Below, piece by piece: positions 47,638-61,080 of a stretch of DNA of 64,000 bases. The position numbers and the translations under genes are program-made. Below the pieces are notes generated by a model. The model was not told the origin of the DNA. It saw only the letters and a list, made by a program, of their open reading frames with translations, and did no database searches. The DNA is taken from positions 1-64,000 of the forward strand of contig CATLJY010000061.1 in assembly GCA_949987705.1 (NCBI GenBank), given 5' to 3'. The stretch's first letter is position 1. Each line of letters opens with the position of its first letter. The DNA comes from Thereva unica. Lineage: Eukaryota; Arthropoda; Insecta; Diptera; Therevidae.

Positions 47638-50130
47638 GAGTGTCTCCGGTTGTGGGCACAGTTTCGTTTTTTGGTCATAACTTTTGATCAAGTAAATATT
47701 ATGCGATCATATATATACGGTTGGAAAGCTTGAACTCCTTACCTAACTTTTTTATTAAGTAACTTTATTGATTCCTATTACCAAAAAAAAAATTTTCATC
47801 AATTTTGTAAAGTGCTCATTTTTGTCCGAAAACATTTTTGTACCCGGTTGTGGGCACCCTTGAGAAATTTTATAAAAATGGAAAAATATGAAGTAAAACC
47901 ACCACAAATACTGGAATTATTAAACTTTATTAATTTTGTAAGGCTGGAGGGGCCAAATAAGCGACAGAAAACAACATTTTTTTCTATTTTATTAGTCATT
48001 TTCTTTGTCCTCCAAATCGGAATTGCAATGTTTGCAAGTAAAATAACTTGCTTGCATATTGGCACATTTCAAATGCACCGGGCGATCGCACACGTTGCAA
48101 TTGATTGAGTTGGCTTCTGTCAGTCGCGATGGCAGCATGTCCAAACAGATGATACAAAAGTCGGCATCATCATCAGATGGAGAAGACTCGTTTTTTTTGG
48201 CGCGCTTGGCAGTAGGTTTGGCAGGTGGAGTTGCCTTACCTTTACCAGGCTTCTTGCGGAGAGACACAGATGCACGCTTAACTGCCTTCTCATTTAAAGA
48301 AGAAATCGATTCTGGAGATGTAAGCACCGTGCTCTGCAACGGCTTTCGACCACGATTCGATTGTTTACTTGGCATAGATGCTTGAAGGGGGCCAATTTTG
48401 TTCAAAAGACAGCTCACTGAAGACGCTCTCGATGTAGATGGTTCTGGTGTGGTGACTACTTGCTCTCCACGTCCAACATCTGCTGTAACCAAGAGGATTC
48501 GGCGCTGCTCCTCTTCATCAAGGCTAGCCTCATTGTCAGCTTCTATGGCATTTTGCTCAACCGCTTGAATGAAGTCAACGTCTGAGAAAATGTCTGGGTC
48601 ATATGGAGAAATTCCGGACTTTCTGAAGCCAGATTTAATGATTATGGGTGTCAAAGCCAGATCCAGGGTCTTGCAGACAAGTCCAGGAATATGACGGATT
48701 TCTAATACCTAAATAAACAACAACAATTAGGTTAATATTTTTATAAGACAACAAGGTTTAACAAATGAAAATTCTACCTTGTTGGCATTATTTTTCCTGC
48801 CATGCAGAACACTGTGACTTGTAGTAGGTCTTCAGCGATCCGAATACAGAGACATCTAACGGCTGCATTCTATGACTGCAGTTTGGCGGGAACGATATGA
48901 TATGCACACCATTTGCAATGGCCATATCGATGGCTTCAACGGAAAGATGCGAGGCATGATTGTCGATGAGAAGCAGCACAGGCTTATCCAACGAAGGTTT
49001 TACAAAATTTATAAAATGGCTCATAAATCGAATAAACTCTGGCTGGCACATCCAATCGGAGTCATTGGCATAACCAGCAGTACCGGAAAAAACGTTATCC
49101 AAGAAGCAAGATTGCATTTTTTTTCTTGGGAAAAGGAAAAATGGCGGTAGGCTGTTGCCTGAAGCGCTCACGGTCAATGCCATGGTCACCATCGTGCCTC
49201 TTTCGGCCGCTTTTAACTTCCCGATGCGCCGCATCCCCTTCAAGGCCTATTTTCGACGGTACCGTGGAGAAACCACTTTCATCCATGTTGTAAATATTCG
49301 TGGAGTCAAAATGATACTCGTCCATCAATCGGCCAAAAATGTCAAAAAATTTATTGACATTTGTTTTGCAAAAGGATCTTACACGGTGGATGGATGTTTG
49401 TTCGGGTGTGCGTAAAACGAGTTCACTGTGCCGGCGCATGAAGTTGTAATACCAATGACGCCCAGCTTTCTTATCCTCATCCCAAATCGATGGAAACTCA
49501 ACTCCCAATTTCTTAGCCAGTTGATATGCCAATTCACGCAGCTCATTAATACTGACGCCGTAATAATGATGGACGCACTTCAAAATATATTGGACGAGCT
49601 CCTTTTCCTGAGCTGCGGTGAATACCTTTAGAAAAATAATGATTTTGTCAAAAAATAATAAAATAATAAGGCAGTTGAACGTAAAACAATGTTTTACGCT
49701 CCCTGCGAAAGAGATTAAAAATCATAAATACCATATTTGATGGAGTACGTTGATTACATTCGCGGACGAATTCCAACAAAACACCATCTTCGACCGATGA
49801 AATGTCAGTAAATTTCTCGCCAGCTTTCTTTAGGTAGCGCTGTAGACTGCTGCGAGGAAGTCCATACTCTCGGGCAGCCGGTTTAATGGGTTTTTTATCC
49901 ACTGCGCGGGCCTTAATTGCTTTAACCAGCGCATTAAAATCCATTTCTTTTGGATCGGTTGGTTTTTTCGGGGTTGACATAATGCTAAAAATGCACAAAA
50001 ACACCAATAAAATATGTTATGTTACCATAAACGACGATATTTGGCACTTCGAAAGTCAAACACACGCTTTAAATTGAAAAACAAATGGTGCCCACAACCG
50101 GCTACATGAAGGTACCCACAACCGGGTACG
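47635..50130 (-). mobile_element. E5: pogo-type transposon
   Basis: The left end after (TA)n is GGGGAGTGTCTCCGGTTGTG. The motif CCGGTTGTGGG(C/T)AC occurs twice near the left end (47648, 47845) and twice inverted near the right (about 50083 and 50110), likely transposase-binding subterminal sites. The interior encodes a spliced minus-strand pogo-like transposase. The right terminus is not precisely defined; no matching TA-bordered end found, so it may be eroded. Confidence 0.75.
47992..49980 (-). pseudogene. E5 pogo/Tigger-like transposase with C-terminal PHD finger
   Basis: Exon 1 (49980-49732) starts MSTPKKPTDPKEMDF and has a Psq-type helix-turn-helix (AAREYGLPRSSLQRYLKK). A 106-bp GT-AG intron (49626-49731) follows. 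Exon 2 (49625-48778) has the CENP-B-like DNA-binding domain (GRHWYYNFMRRHSEL), then the DDE core: YNMDESGFSTVP, LLLIDNHASHLS and NCSHRMQPLDVSVFGSLK. Another intron (48709-48777) precedes exon 3 (48708-47992): KSGFRKSGISPYDPDIFSD, a Lys/Ser-rich linker, and a PHD-type finger with CIICLDMLPS, CNVCDRPVHLKC and CKHC. Frameshifts near 49243 and about 48800 break exon 2. The catalytic D, D, D are all visible. PHD-tailed pogo transposases are known from insects. Confidence 0.85.
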
Positions 50131-50773
50131 GCAGTCATTTTAATAATGACTGTGCAAAAAAAATTTAGGTCCACATTTCGGCTGTATTTGATATAGCATC
50201 ATAAAATATAACAAAAATACTACGTGAAAAAGCATTGCACTCACCTTTTTGTATCAATTCACTTTGATCTAGCACACACTGGAAAAATTTTGATTTTACT
50301 TCGATGTTGTTTTTTTCGGTTTTTTTGTTTCGATGGTCGCAGCTGCTAACCAAATGCGTCTATTCACTTCGGAGTAAGCACAAAAACTGTGTAATGTCCA
50401 AATACAAGTGTGACAGTACTCAATTCCGACAACGCCTTGCAACGCCTTTAAAAACTGTTTATTATGTGCAATGTTTTCCTTAAAAAAACCAACAAAAAAG
50501 TAAGCTGTTATTATCCCTAAAAAGGGTTTATTATAGTGTATTTTTTTAATAAATATGGTAAACAAATTGCTGCGAATGTCACCTCTGCTCAACAAATCTG
50601 CAAGTTTTGAAGCAGAGATTGGCATGTATATGTCATCAAGAAAAGTGACATTTTAGGGTTTGACGAACGTTCGTTAAGTTTGTTCGCCTATTTACGTGGA
50701 TGTAAGAAATTATGAAGCAATCGCAAATGAATATTAAATAAAGTGAATTTCGAGTCATTCATTTCGACATGAT
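50131..50773. other. No recognised gene
   Basis: Flank right of E5; short frames without motif. Nothing recognised. Confidence 0.4.
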
Positions 50774-51123
50774 TATAGGGATGCACTGTCAAAATTTCAG
50801 CCCTTCAGCTTCAGAGGTTTGGGTTAACCCCATTTCATCCCCTTAGGGGATGAATTTCGAGTAATCGCCTCTTAGTGGATGTCCACGTCACTATAGGGAT
50901 GCACTGTCCAAATTTCAACCCTGTAGCTCCAGCGGTTTACCTTAACCCCATTTAACCCCCTTAGGGGATAAATTTCAAAAAATCGCCCCTAAGTGGATGC
51001 CCACGTCATTATAGTGATGCACGGTAAAAATTAGAGCCCTCCAGCTTCAGCGGTGTGGGTTAACCCCATTTCACCCCCTTAGGGGATGAATTTCGAAAAA
51101 TCGCTTCTTAGTGGATGTTCACG
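50774..51123. repeat. 118-bp tandem repeat, three units
   Basis: TATAGGGATGCACTGTC occurs at 50774 and 50892 and TATAGTGATGCACGGT at 51010, spacing 118 bp. Each unit has TTAACCCCATTT-A-CCCCTT, AGGGGATGAATTTCGA and AGTGGATG-CCACGTCA. The LTR element inserted in the third unit at 51123/51124. Confidence 0.85.
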
Positions 51124-51694
51124 TGTAATGTTTGAGGGTCTTATTCGAAAAAACTCATGTTTCTCTTTTATTACTTTATTTATTTAATTAACAATAGGAA
51201 CTTTTACTGTGAGCGCGACGGAGCAACGGGGTCCTTTATGCAGCTCTTTGGTGTTGGTTCCGAAAACCTGTTAATTCTCTCTGTCTTTCTTAAAATCAAT
51301 TACATTATTTATATAGCTTAATTCTACCCTCTCTACTTAACTTTATCTCTATAACTTATCCGTAACTTACTCAATTGCCGATTCATCATTTCATCAGTTC
51401 ATTCATTTCTTGAGCAATGAACTTGATTGTTTTTAATTACCATTCGTTTTTATTATTTCATACACCTGTTAGCTAATTATGTCACTCGTGTTCTGTTTTC
51501 ATTTTGTCAAGTGCACCGCGTCGGTCGCAGTTCCGTGTTTACACCTGGTGCCGCGAACTTTGATGTAATATGACCGCAATTCTTTCGTGCTTCTGGTGCT
51601 TGAGTGATTTGATTGTTTTGGTCGTTTTCTTGACCTGGTTAATCTTTCTCTTATTGATCTTTGAAGTGACGCTGGGATTTGCGTGGGCATTACA
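51124..51694 (-). repeat. 3' LTR of the Ty3-type element
   Basis: On the minus strand the LTR starts TGTAATGCCCACGCAAATCC at 51694 and ends AACATTACA at 51124; TGTAATG and CATTACA are perfect inverted ends. Directly upstream (51695-51710) is a polypurine tract ending GTGGGGGG. 571 bp. The 5' LTR lies outside the window, so it cannot be compared. The host repeat unit continues up to CACG at the border, a candidate target duplication. Confidence 0.85.
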
Positions 51695-51766
51695 CCCCCC
51701 ACGGTATAATGAGAAAAATTTTTGCTTTTTAAGGAAAAATTTTTCGTTCTTCATTTAATTTATTTC

Positions 51767-53155
51767 TTATGCTCTTTTTAGTCTATTTCTATGTATTTCT
51801 TTTATTCTATCGCCTATTTCTATTGTTGCATTTGCTCCCTTTAGTTCTTTGACTTTGTATGGGCCTTTATATGGTGATTCGTTCTTTTTCTTCTCACCAA
51901 ATTTTAACCATACCATCTCTCCTGGTTTGATTTCTAGTGGATTGGAATTTTTGTCATATGATACTTTGCGTTTTTCTTTTGCTATTTGTAGCATTTGTTT
52001 TGCAGCGGAATGGGCATGTTGTAGTCGCCACTTTAGTTCTTTTGCATAATTGTTTATGTTGTATAATGGTTTTGGCTCTTCATTCGTTGTCATGCTTGGT
52101 AGTTTCGCAGTTTTCCCAAATATTAATTCGTAAGGTGAGATTTCCATGTCAGTGTGCGGTGTTATGTTATAACAGAATGTATAGTATTGCAGCCATTCGT
52201 CCCAATCTGCACCCTGGCTAAATGATAATAAGTATTCATTTAGTGTTCTGTGGTTTCTTTCTATTGATCCTAGGGTTTCATGGTGATATGGTGCCGAATT
52301 TGTGTGATTTATATTTAAGATTTCACAAATGTTTTTGAATGTTGTGTTCATGAATTCTGTTCCCATGTCTGTTCTCACTGTTTTAAATGTGCCGTATTTC
52401 AATATGACGTTTTCAACTAGTGCTCTTGCTATCGTTGTTGCTTCCTTATTCTCCACTGGTACTGCTATCACGTATTTACTTAATTCACATTGTATGGTTA
52501 ATATATACCTGAAATATTTCGCTTGCCTTAGGGGTCCTACTGTATCCATTGTTAATATTTCGAAGCTTGTATTTGGGGTTTCAGTTATTTGCATTCTTTC
52601 TTTGGTATGTCTTACTTGTTTGTTACGTTTACATGTCTCACAATTATTAACATATTTCTTTACCATTTTGCTCATGTTTTTCCAACAATATCTCTGTTTT
52701 ATTTTATTTATCGTTCTTTTGACACCTGAGTGTCCTCCTATGGTCGGGGAGTTATGAAATTCGTCTATTATCTCTTTTTGCTGTTTTTCTTGTGGTATTC
52801 TCTTTACTGGCGTGTATATTAGTATCTTTAATTCATTATTTCTTACTTGATGCATTCTGTTGTATATCTTCTTTAATTCTTCAATATCTATCCTTTCAAA
52901 TATCTTATCATTTCTTGCTAAGGCTAATTTATTAATGTCATTCTTGTTAGCGTACAACATTAGTTTCTCCAGAAGTAACTCCAAGTTTGCTTGTGGATTA
53001 TCACTAACCTCTACTACTAACTCTTCTCTTGCTTGACTCAATACCATCTTTATACATAGATCTTTGTTATCTATTTGCAGCTGCTTATTATTTCTTTGCA
53101 TCCATCTTTCATTTAATTTTTCTTGGATCCCTTTATCTTTCTTTTCTATCTGCAT
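51767..53155 (-). pseudogene. Ty3-type integrase region of pol
   Basis: About 460 residues. The zinc-binding HHCC domain reads HNSPTIGGHSGVKRT and CETCKRNKQ. The catalytic core shows TMDTVGPL (first Asp), VRTDMGTEFMN (second Asp) and HHETLGSIERNHRTLNEYL (Glu). The C-terminal GPY/F module reads SPYKGPYKVKEL. Stop at 51767, 70 bp before the LTR. The integrase domain itself is open, but the upstream frame shifts to RNase H near 53160-53215. Function: integration of the cDNA copy. Confidence 0.9.
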
Positions 53156-53162
53156 CTTAGTC

Positions 53163-53547
53163 TTATTCGTTCTTAGTTGGATGTTTTTCTCATTTCCTTT
53201 TTCATGGGGATTATGAATCTTAATCTTGTGATGTTCCTTATCTCAGAAATTGAAATACATTCCCATATATGGAGTTGTCCTATTTCCTCAGGTGATTTCG
53301 TATTTATCTTGTCATCATTTTCGTCTCTCTTTTTCGCCATTGCTCTGGTAACCACTTTTATATCCGTTGTCGTCGGTGTCATTGCTTTTAGCATATCCGA
53401 GTCTAGCTTAATTCTTGATAAAGCGTCGGCATTTGTATTTAGTGCTCCTTGCTTGTACACTATTTCAAAATCGTATTCACTAAGTTCTATTCTTATGCCT
53501 CGTGCACAATGAGAAAGTGGATTTAGTTTATGTTTCGTCCCGCTCAT
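53163..53547 (-). pseudogene. Ty3-type RNase H end and connection region
   Basis: RIELSEYDFEIVYKQGALNT followed by NADALSRI is the standard end of a Ty3-type RNase H domain (R.L.EYDF.I.Y..G..N..ADALSR). Sequence before about 53510 is not RNase H and marks the break. The rest is a linker toward integrase; the frame stops at 53173. Confidence 0.8.
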
Positions 53548-53548
53548 T

Positions 53549-53828
53549 CCACTGCCTAATTCTCTATTTCCATCTCAAGTCAAAATTTGAGAACATCAGT
53601 TAAAGTTGGCTCTACTTCAACTTCAACACTCAAATTTCGGAAATTCGGAATAAGCAAGTGACATCTGGTTCTCACACTAATGAACAAGAAGTATTATAGT
53701 ACCAAAGTAGGTTATTTATGTTACCTATTTTCTATTGAAAAACATAAAATATATTAACAATAAAAAAAAATATGAGTGTGCTTATGACCACACGACTGAA
53801 GTGAAACTTCTTTCGCTCCATCTGCCTG
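53549..53828. other. Unassigned spacer
   Basis: Between the RNase H break and the E7 (TA)n tract. No recognised gene. Confidence 0.4.
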
Positions 53829-53848
53829 TGTATATATATATAAATATA

Positions 53849-55422
<1,574 letters not shown>

Positions 55423-56432
55423 TTAATACAAGATGTGCAGTCAGAATACAAGGAGAATTGACGGAATCCTTCCCAGTCAAGCAAGGCTTAAAGCAGGGCG
55501 ATGGGCTGGCACCCGTGCTATTTAATCTCTGCCTAGAAGGAGTAATTCGCAAGGTTAACACTGATGCGAACGCAACCCTGCTTAACAAATCCAAACAGTT
55601 GGCAGGATATGCCGACGATATAAACTGCCTTGCAAGATCACTGTCATATCTTAGAGAAACATTTACAGAATTAGAAGATGGAGCAAAACATATAGGGCTG
55701 CAAATAAACGCAGAGAAAAGTAAGACTCTAATTCAGTCAAGGGTGGAAAGAAGAAGAAGAAACCACAATACCACCTGGGGGAATATAACTTCGAACGGGT
55801 AAACCAATTTAACTACCTGGGGTCAACAGTCAGCGAAGACAACGATGAAACGATAGACGTACAAAGAAGAATAAACGCCGCGAACAGAACATACTTCTCA
55901 CTACTGCCAGTAATGAAATCCAGAGACATCCACAGAAAAACTAAAATAAGAATCTACAAAACCATCATACGTACAGTAGCTACGTATGGATGTGAAGCTT
56001 GGAGTATCTCCCAGAAATCCGCAGAAAAGCTGGATATATTTGAGAGAAAGGTTCTCCGAAGGATATACAGCCCAATCAATGAAGACAGTGCATGGAGAAT
56101 ACGCTACAATCACGAATTGTACGACTTATACAAAGAATATAAACTTTCGACCCATGCCAAACTACTACGTTTACGTTGGGCCGGCCATGTCCAAAGAATG
56201 GATGACTCAAGGATACCAAAAAAAGCCCTGTATCTACTACCAGATGGCAAAAGACCAGTTGGCAAACCACGGTTAAGGTGGGAAGATAATGTTAAGGTCG
56301 ATGCAGCAAAACTGCTCAACACAAGAAACTGGAGACAAGCTGCGGAGCAGAGAGACGTCTGGAGGAAGAAGCTGATGGAGGCCAAGGCTCGAATTGGGCT
56401 GTAGAGCCATCGAAGAAGAAGAAGAAGAAGTG
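55423..56432 (+). mobile_element. RTE-clade LINE fragment with (GAA)n tail
   Basis: 5'-truncated RTE element ending after its stop codon (56402) in a GAA repeat tail (about 56412-56428). It begins exactly at the E6 arm border. Its tail differs from the GGAT tail of the intact RTE at 11680-15000, so it is a different RTE subfamily. Coding part described separately. Confidence 0.75.
55428..56404 (+). pseudogene. RTE-type reverse transcriptase, C-terminal half
   Basis: First frame to 55802: GLKQGDGLAPVLFNLCLEGV, GYADDINCLARS (catalytic YADD) and NAEKSKTLIQS. A frameshift near 55800 leads into 55913-56404: IYKTIIRTVATYGCEAWSI, LRLRWAGHVQRM, KRPVGKPRLRWEDNVK and NWRQAAEQRDVW. The order and motifs match the second half of the 971-aa RTE protein at 11696-14611. 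No endonuclease or fingers. Non-functional. Confidence 0.85.
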
Positions 56433-56479
56433 ACAACATTCTATCCGTCTCAACCTATAGAGTTATGGAGCAAATACAC

Positions 56480-57080
56480 GGAGGAAATGTCTGAAGATAT
56501 ATTCTATGGTGTACAAAATATATTGCACAATTTGTAAATAACAATGTGTGATGAAATATACGACAAAGGACTGATTTTCATTCAGGATATGTGCATTACG
56601 ATAGCAAATAAACTATTAATTCAGGTTGGCATAGATGTGCGAATCGACCCATGCACGATGCGTTCGATCAAAAACTGAACCAAGAGCATCATTATCGATC
56701 GAAATGCGCTGCAAGAAGCGATCCAATCTACTGTACCATTGCTGAATGATCAACAAAGAAATGCTTACGAAACATTGAATTGGACGTGAACAACCGCACT
56801 GGTCGGATCTCTTTCCTGGATGGGTGGAACAGGAAAAACATTCGGTATTTCGCTGATTCGGACCATAATTCAATCGCGAGCTGACGTTGCACTACCTTTC
56901 GCATCATCCAGAGTAGCAGAGACGATATTAGACGGAGGACGTACTGCACATTCCGCACTCAAATTGCCATTGAATTTGAACACAACGGAAACAACAAAGT
57001 GCAACAGCCCCTGGAACAGTGCTATAGGAAAATTGTTGATTGAATGCAAACTGATTGTTTGGACAAATGTACAATAGCGC
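56480..57080 (+). pseudogene. PIF1-like Helitron/Helentron helicase fragment
   Basis: Successive frames read YTEEMSEDI, EIYDKGLIFIQDMC, QSTVPLLNDQQRNAYETL-like sequence, GGTGKTFGISLI (Walker A), SRADVALPFASSRVAETILD, GGRTAHSALKLPLNLNTTET and AIGKLLIECKLIVW. These follow the start of the superfamily-1 PIF1 helicase of animal Helitrons in order. The Walker B region is degraded and many frame breaks exist. Confidence 0.75.
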
Positions 57081-57159
57081 ACAAGAAATCAATTGAAGCA
57101 CTAAAGTTCTCACTGCCAAGCTTCAATCGTATGTTAAATTTGCGACCTTCGAGGTCCGT

Positions 57160-57489
57160 TTGAACTCACTCGAGACTCGCCTAATAGCCCGCATTGATGA
57201 GGTATGTAATACTTTAAATATTCAAATCGCAGAACTGAGAGACGATGTGGAAACAGTTCAACATGACATCGCCGTAGTTTCGAACAAATTAGAGGATCTA
57301 CGCCGGCAGTTACGACTCCAGGACCTGGGCCGGCGTAATAAAATCGACGAACTGCGGGAAATCTTACACGGGTCCAACATTCACATCTTACTGGTCTCTG
57401 AGGCCTCATTACGCGATCATGTTCCTTCAATATCCATTTCACTGGAGTCCCTGTCTATTTTAAGAACGATCTCCGGTCTTTCAAGATAA
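57160..57489 (+). pseudogene. Coiled-coil frame, unknown
   Basis: A 109-codon frame, heptad-like (ARIDEVCNTLNIQIAEL, DVETVQHDIAVVSNKLEDL), then RRNKIDELREILHGSNIHIL. It may be part of a LINE ORF1 followed by endonuclease remnants, but I cannot prove a family. It lies between the helicase fragment and the E6 right arm. Confidence 0.25.
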
Positions 57490-57758
57490 AACAATCCATA
57501 TCCAATGCCCTGGAATTCCTTAACGTTGAAATTATGTGCGGTGTTAGGAAATTCCTCGCGGCTGTGACTTACTGTTCAAAAAAAGTTGTTAAAATTTTCA
57601 AGTGAAATATATAATACCTACACCTAATCCTTCATGAAGCCTTATTCACTAATAAATAACATAATTTTCTTACAAATATATTTACTGCTGATAATATAAT
57701 AGAAAAAAATAGTATGAGGCGGCAAAAATGTGGCTTCTAGGTATTGCAACCAGCACGC

Positions 57759-58247
57759 AAACATGTCGCGCTTGTTTATTTGGGTTTTCTCCAATAGAAA
57801 CCATCTTTTCTCCATTTTTTAAAAAAGCATTTTCAATGTAAAATTTAACGTAGAATACAATGGTTATATTTAAAAAGTGCTACGAGGTGGGGAACATTGT
57901 TAAATATCGATTTTAACATTTAAATTGCTAATAACAATGGAAAAATTGTCATAAATTTTCTTGAAATATTTTTTTCCTTAAAATTCAATCTTTTACCTTT
58001 AATTTAAAAAAAAAATGTTTTTTCTAGCTCAAATAGAACCGGAGTTATGAATTTTTGAAAATAGGTCTTCAATCCAAAAATCACGAAAAGCTCGAATTTT
58101 CCACCCCCCGTAAAAAAAAATAAAAATAAAAAATGGGAAAATCCTCGGACACGTATATCTTATTTTTCAATATAGAACCCGTAAAAAAAGTTTCAGACAA
58201 ATCGAAGAGGGGTCGGTCAGAAAGTGTTCGGTTTGTAAAAGAATTAC

Positions 58248-58250
<3 letters not shown>
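57759..58250 (-). repeat. E6 right terminal inverted repeat
   Basis: Inverted match to 54931-55422; outer end GAATTACCCA at 58250 followed by (TA)n (58251-58278). Confidence 0.9.
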
Positions 58251-58281
<31 letters not shown>

Positions 58282-58407
58282 GTGTGTGTACAATATATAC
58301 ATGTATGTACATATACATATATTAATTTCCTACAAATATTATAATTTATTTCATGTTTTCATTGGTAAATAAATATTTTTGCAAAGATCTTTTATTTTTA
58401 TTCATTA

Positions 58408-59148
58408 TTATTCATTATTTTCATTATTGGACACATCAGTAATTACTGTGGTTAATGGAAAAACCGAGACAATAGGCTTATGGTACGAGAAATAAGACAC
58501 ATATATTTTCGAATTAAAATTAGACAGATATCTAGAAAAAACTGCATCGATTGTTGTTCCATGTCTTGTAGTTGGCTCATTACGGTTATTATTCATTTGC
58601 AGTTCTAATTTATCTCGTAGAAAGTTTACCAAGAGTTGTCCATCTTCGGACGCGAAATTAATATTGAAATCTCCTGCTAAAATTAGTGGCAACGTATGAT
58701 AGTTTTCTCCTAATTCTTCAGAACCTACTCGACCGTAAATCTTAAGTCTTTTGTATATAAACTTTATGATATTTTTAACTGCGTTATTGGGCGAAATGTA
58801 AACAACTGCCATTATGATGTTAGTTCCATCGTCCAAAACACAGTGAGCAGCACATATATCACCAATTGATGATTGACCAATATCGACTTCACGAATATGT
58901 CGCACTAGGGTGTCTATGTTCGAAGTTACTATATTCGAGGTATCATTTGATTTCCGATAAATTGCCACTCCTGCTGATCTAACATTTCTACGCTTAAATT
59001 TCGCAATACAATCAAAATTCTGGATGTCAATATTTTCATCATCGTTTGACCAGGTTTCTGATAAAAACAGAATATTGCTTGAATTAATTGCGGGATTGCT
59101 CAAGTCCGACATGTGTTTTCTTAGACTTTGGCAATTGAAAGTAACCAT
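58408..59148 (-). pseudogene. Helentron-type APE endonuclease domain, 246 aa
   Basis: From ATG at 59148: MVTFNCQSLRKHMSDL, ILFLSETWSND (catalytic Glu), SAGVAIYRKSND, DIGQSSIGDICAAHCVLDDG, VVYISPNNAVKNII, LILAGDFNINFAS (catalytic Asp/Asn), TRHGTTIDAVFSRY and SYHKPIVSVFP (terminal His). All APE catalytic motifs are visible and uninterrupted. Family knowledge: this endonuclease forms the C-terminal domain of animal Helentron Rep-helicase proteins. Here no helicase precedes it; upstream is the satellite at 59204. The frame runs on upstream through the satellite, which is an artefact. It may be a detached but intact domain. Confidence 0.75.
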
Positions 59149-59203
59149 GTAAAAAAAATTGTTTTCAAGTTTATGCTTCAAATTCCATTGTAGGCGTACT
59201 GTC

Positions 59204-60146
59204 AGACATAAAATACATAAAATACATAAAATACATAAAATACATAAAATACATAAAATACATAAAATACATAAAATACATAAAATACATAAAATACATA
59301 AAATACATAAAATACATAAAATACATAAAATACATAAAATACATAAAATACATAAAATACATAAAATACATAAAATACATAAAATACATAAAATACATAA
59401 AATACATAAAATACATAAAATACATAAAATACATAAAATACATAAAATACATAAAATACATAAAATACATAAAATACATAAAATACATAAAATACATAAA
59501 ATACATAAAATACATAAAATACATAAAATACATAAAATACATAAAATACATAAAATACATAAAATACATAAAATACATAAAATACATAAAATACATAAAA
59601 TACATAAAATACATAAAATACATAAAATACATAAAATACATAAAATACATAAAATACATAAAATACATAAAATACATAAAATACATAAAATACATAAAAT
59701 ACATAAAATACATAAAATACATAAAATACATAAAATACATAAAATACATAAAATACATAAAATACATAAAATACATAAAATACATAAAATACATAAAATA
59801 CATAAAATACATAAAATACATAAAATACATAAAATACATAAAATACATAAAATACATAAAATACATAAAATACATAAAATACATAAAATACATAAAATAC
59901 ATAAAATACATAAAATACATAAAATACATAAAATACATAAAATACATAAAATACATAAAATACATAAAATACATAAAATACATAAAATACATAAAATACA
60001 TAAAATACATAAAATACATAAAATACATAAAATACATAAAATACATAAAATACATAAAATACATAAAATACATAAAATACATAAAATACATAAAATACAT
60101 AAAATACATAAAATACATAAAATACATAAAATACATAAAATACATA
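59204..60146. repeat. 9-bp satellite (ACATAAAAT)n, about 104 units
   Basis: Essentially perfect tandem array of ACATAAAAT (minus: ATTTTATGT). Because 9 is a multiple of 3 it gives repetitive reading frames on both strands with no coding meaning. It starts right after TCTGACAGT upstream of the endonuclease frame. Confidence 0.95.
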
Positions 60147-61079
60147 ATACATAATACATAATACATTATACATAATACATAATACATAATACATAATACA
60201 TAATACATAATACATAATACATAATACATAATACATAATACATAATACATAATACATAATACATAATACATAATACATAATACATAATACATAATACATT
60301 ATACATAATACATAATACATAATACATAATACATAATACATAATACATAATACATAATACATAATACATAATACATAATACATAATACATAATACATAAT
60401 ACATAATACATAATACATAATACATAATACATAATACATAATACATAATACATAATACATAATACATAATACATAATACATAATACATAATACATAATAC
60501 ATAATACATAATACATAATACATAATACATAATACATAATACATAATACATAATACATAATACATAATACATAATACATAATACATAATACATAATACAT
60601 AATACATAATACATAATACATAATACATAATACATAATACATAATACATAATACATAATACATAATACATAATACATAATACATAATACATAATACATAA
60701 TACATAATACATAATACATAATACATAATACATAATACATAATACATAATACATAATACATAATACATAATACATAATACATAATACATAATACATAATA
60801 CATAATACATAATACATAATACATAATACATAATACATAATACATAATACATAATACATAATACATAATACATAATACATAATACATAATACATAATACA
60901 TAATACATAATACATAATACATAATACATAATACATAATACATAATACATAATACATAATACATAATACATAATACATAATACATAATACATAATACATA
61001 ATACATAATACATAATACATAATACATAATACATAATACATAATACATAATACATAATACATAATACATAATACATAAT
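60147..61079. repeat. 7-bp satellite (ACATAAT)n, about 133 units
   Basis: Near-perfect array of ACATAAT. It follows the 9-bp array without spacer; the units differ by two A. A variant CATTATA unit occurs near 60166 and near 60299, exactly 133 bp (19 units) apart, suggesting a block duplication. Long frames across it are artefacts. Confidence 0.95.
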
Positions 61080-61080
61080 T

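Noticed and set aside
51124..51766. Envelope gene downstream of integrase
   Set aside because: Only about 70 bp separate the integrase stop from the LTR polypurine tract; no room for env.
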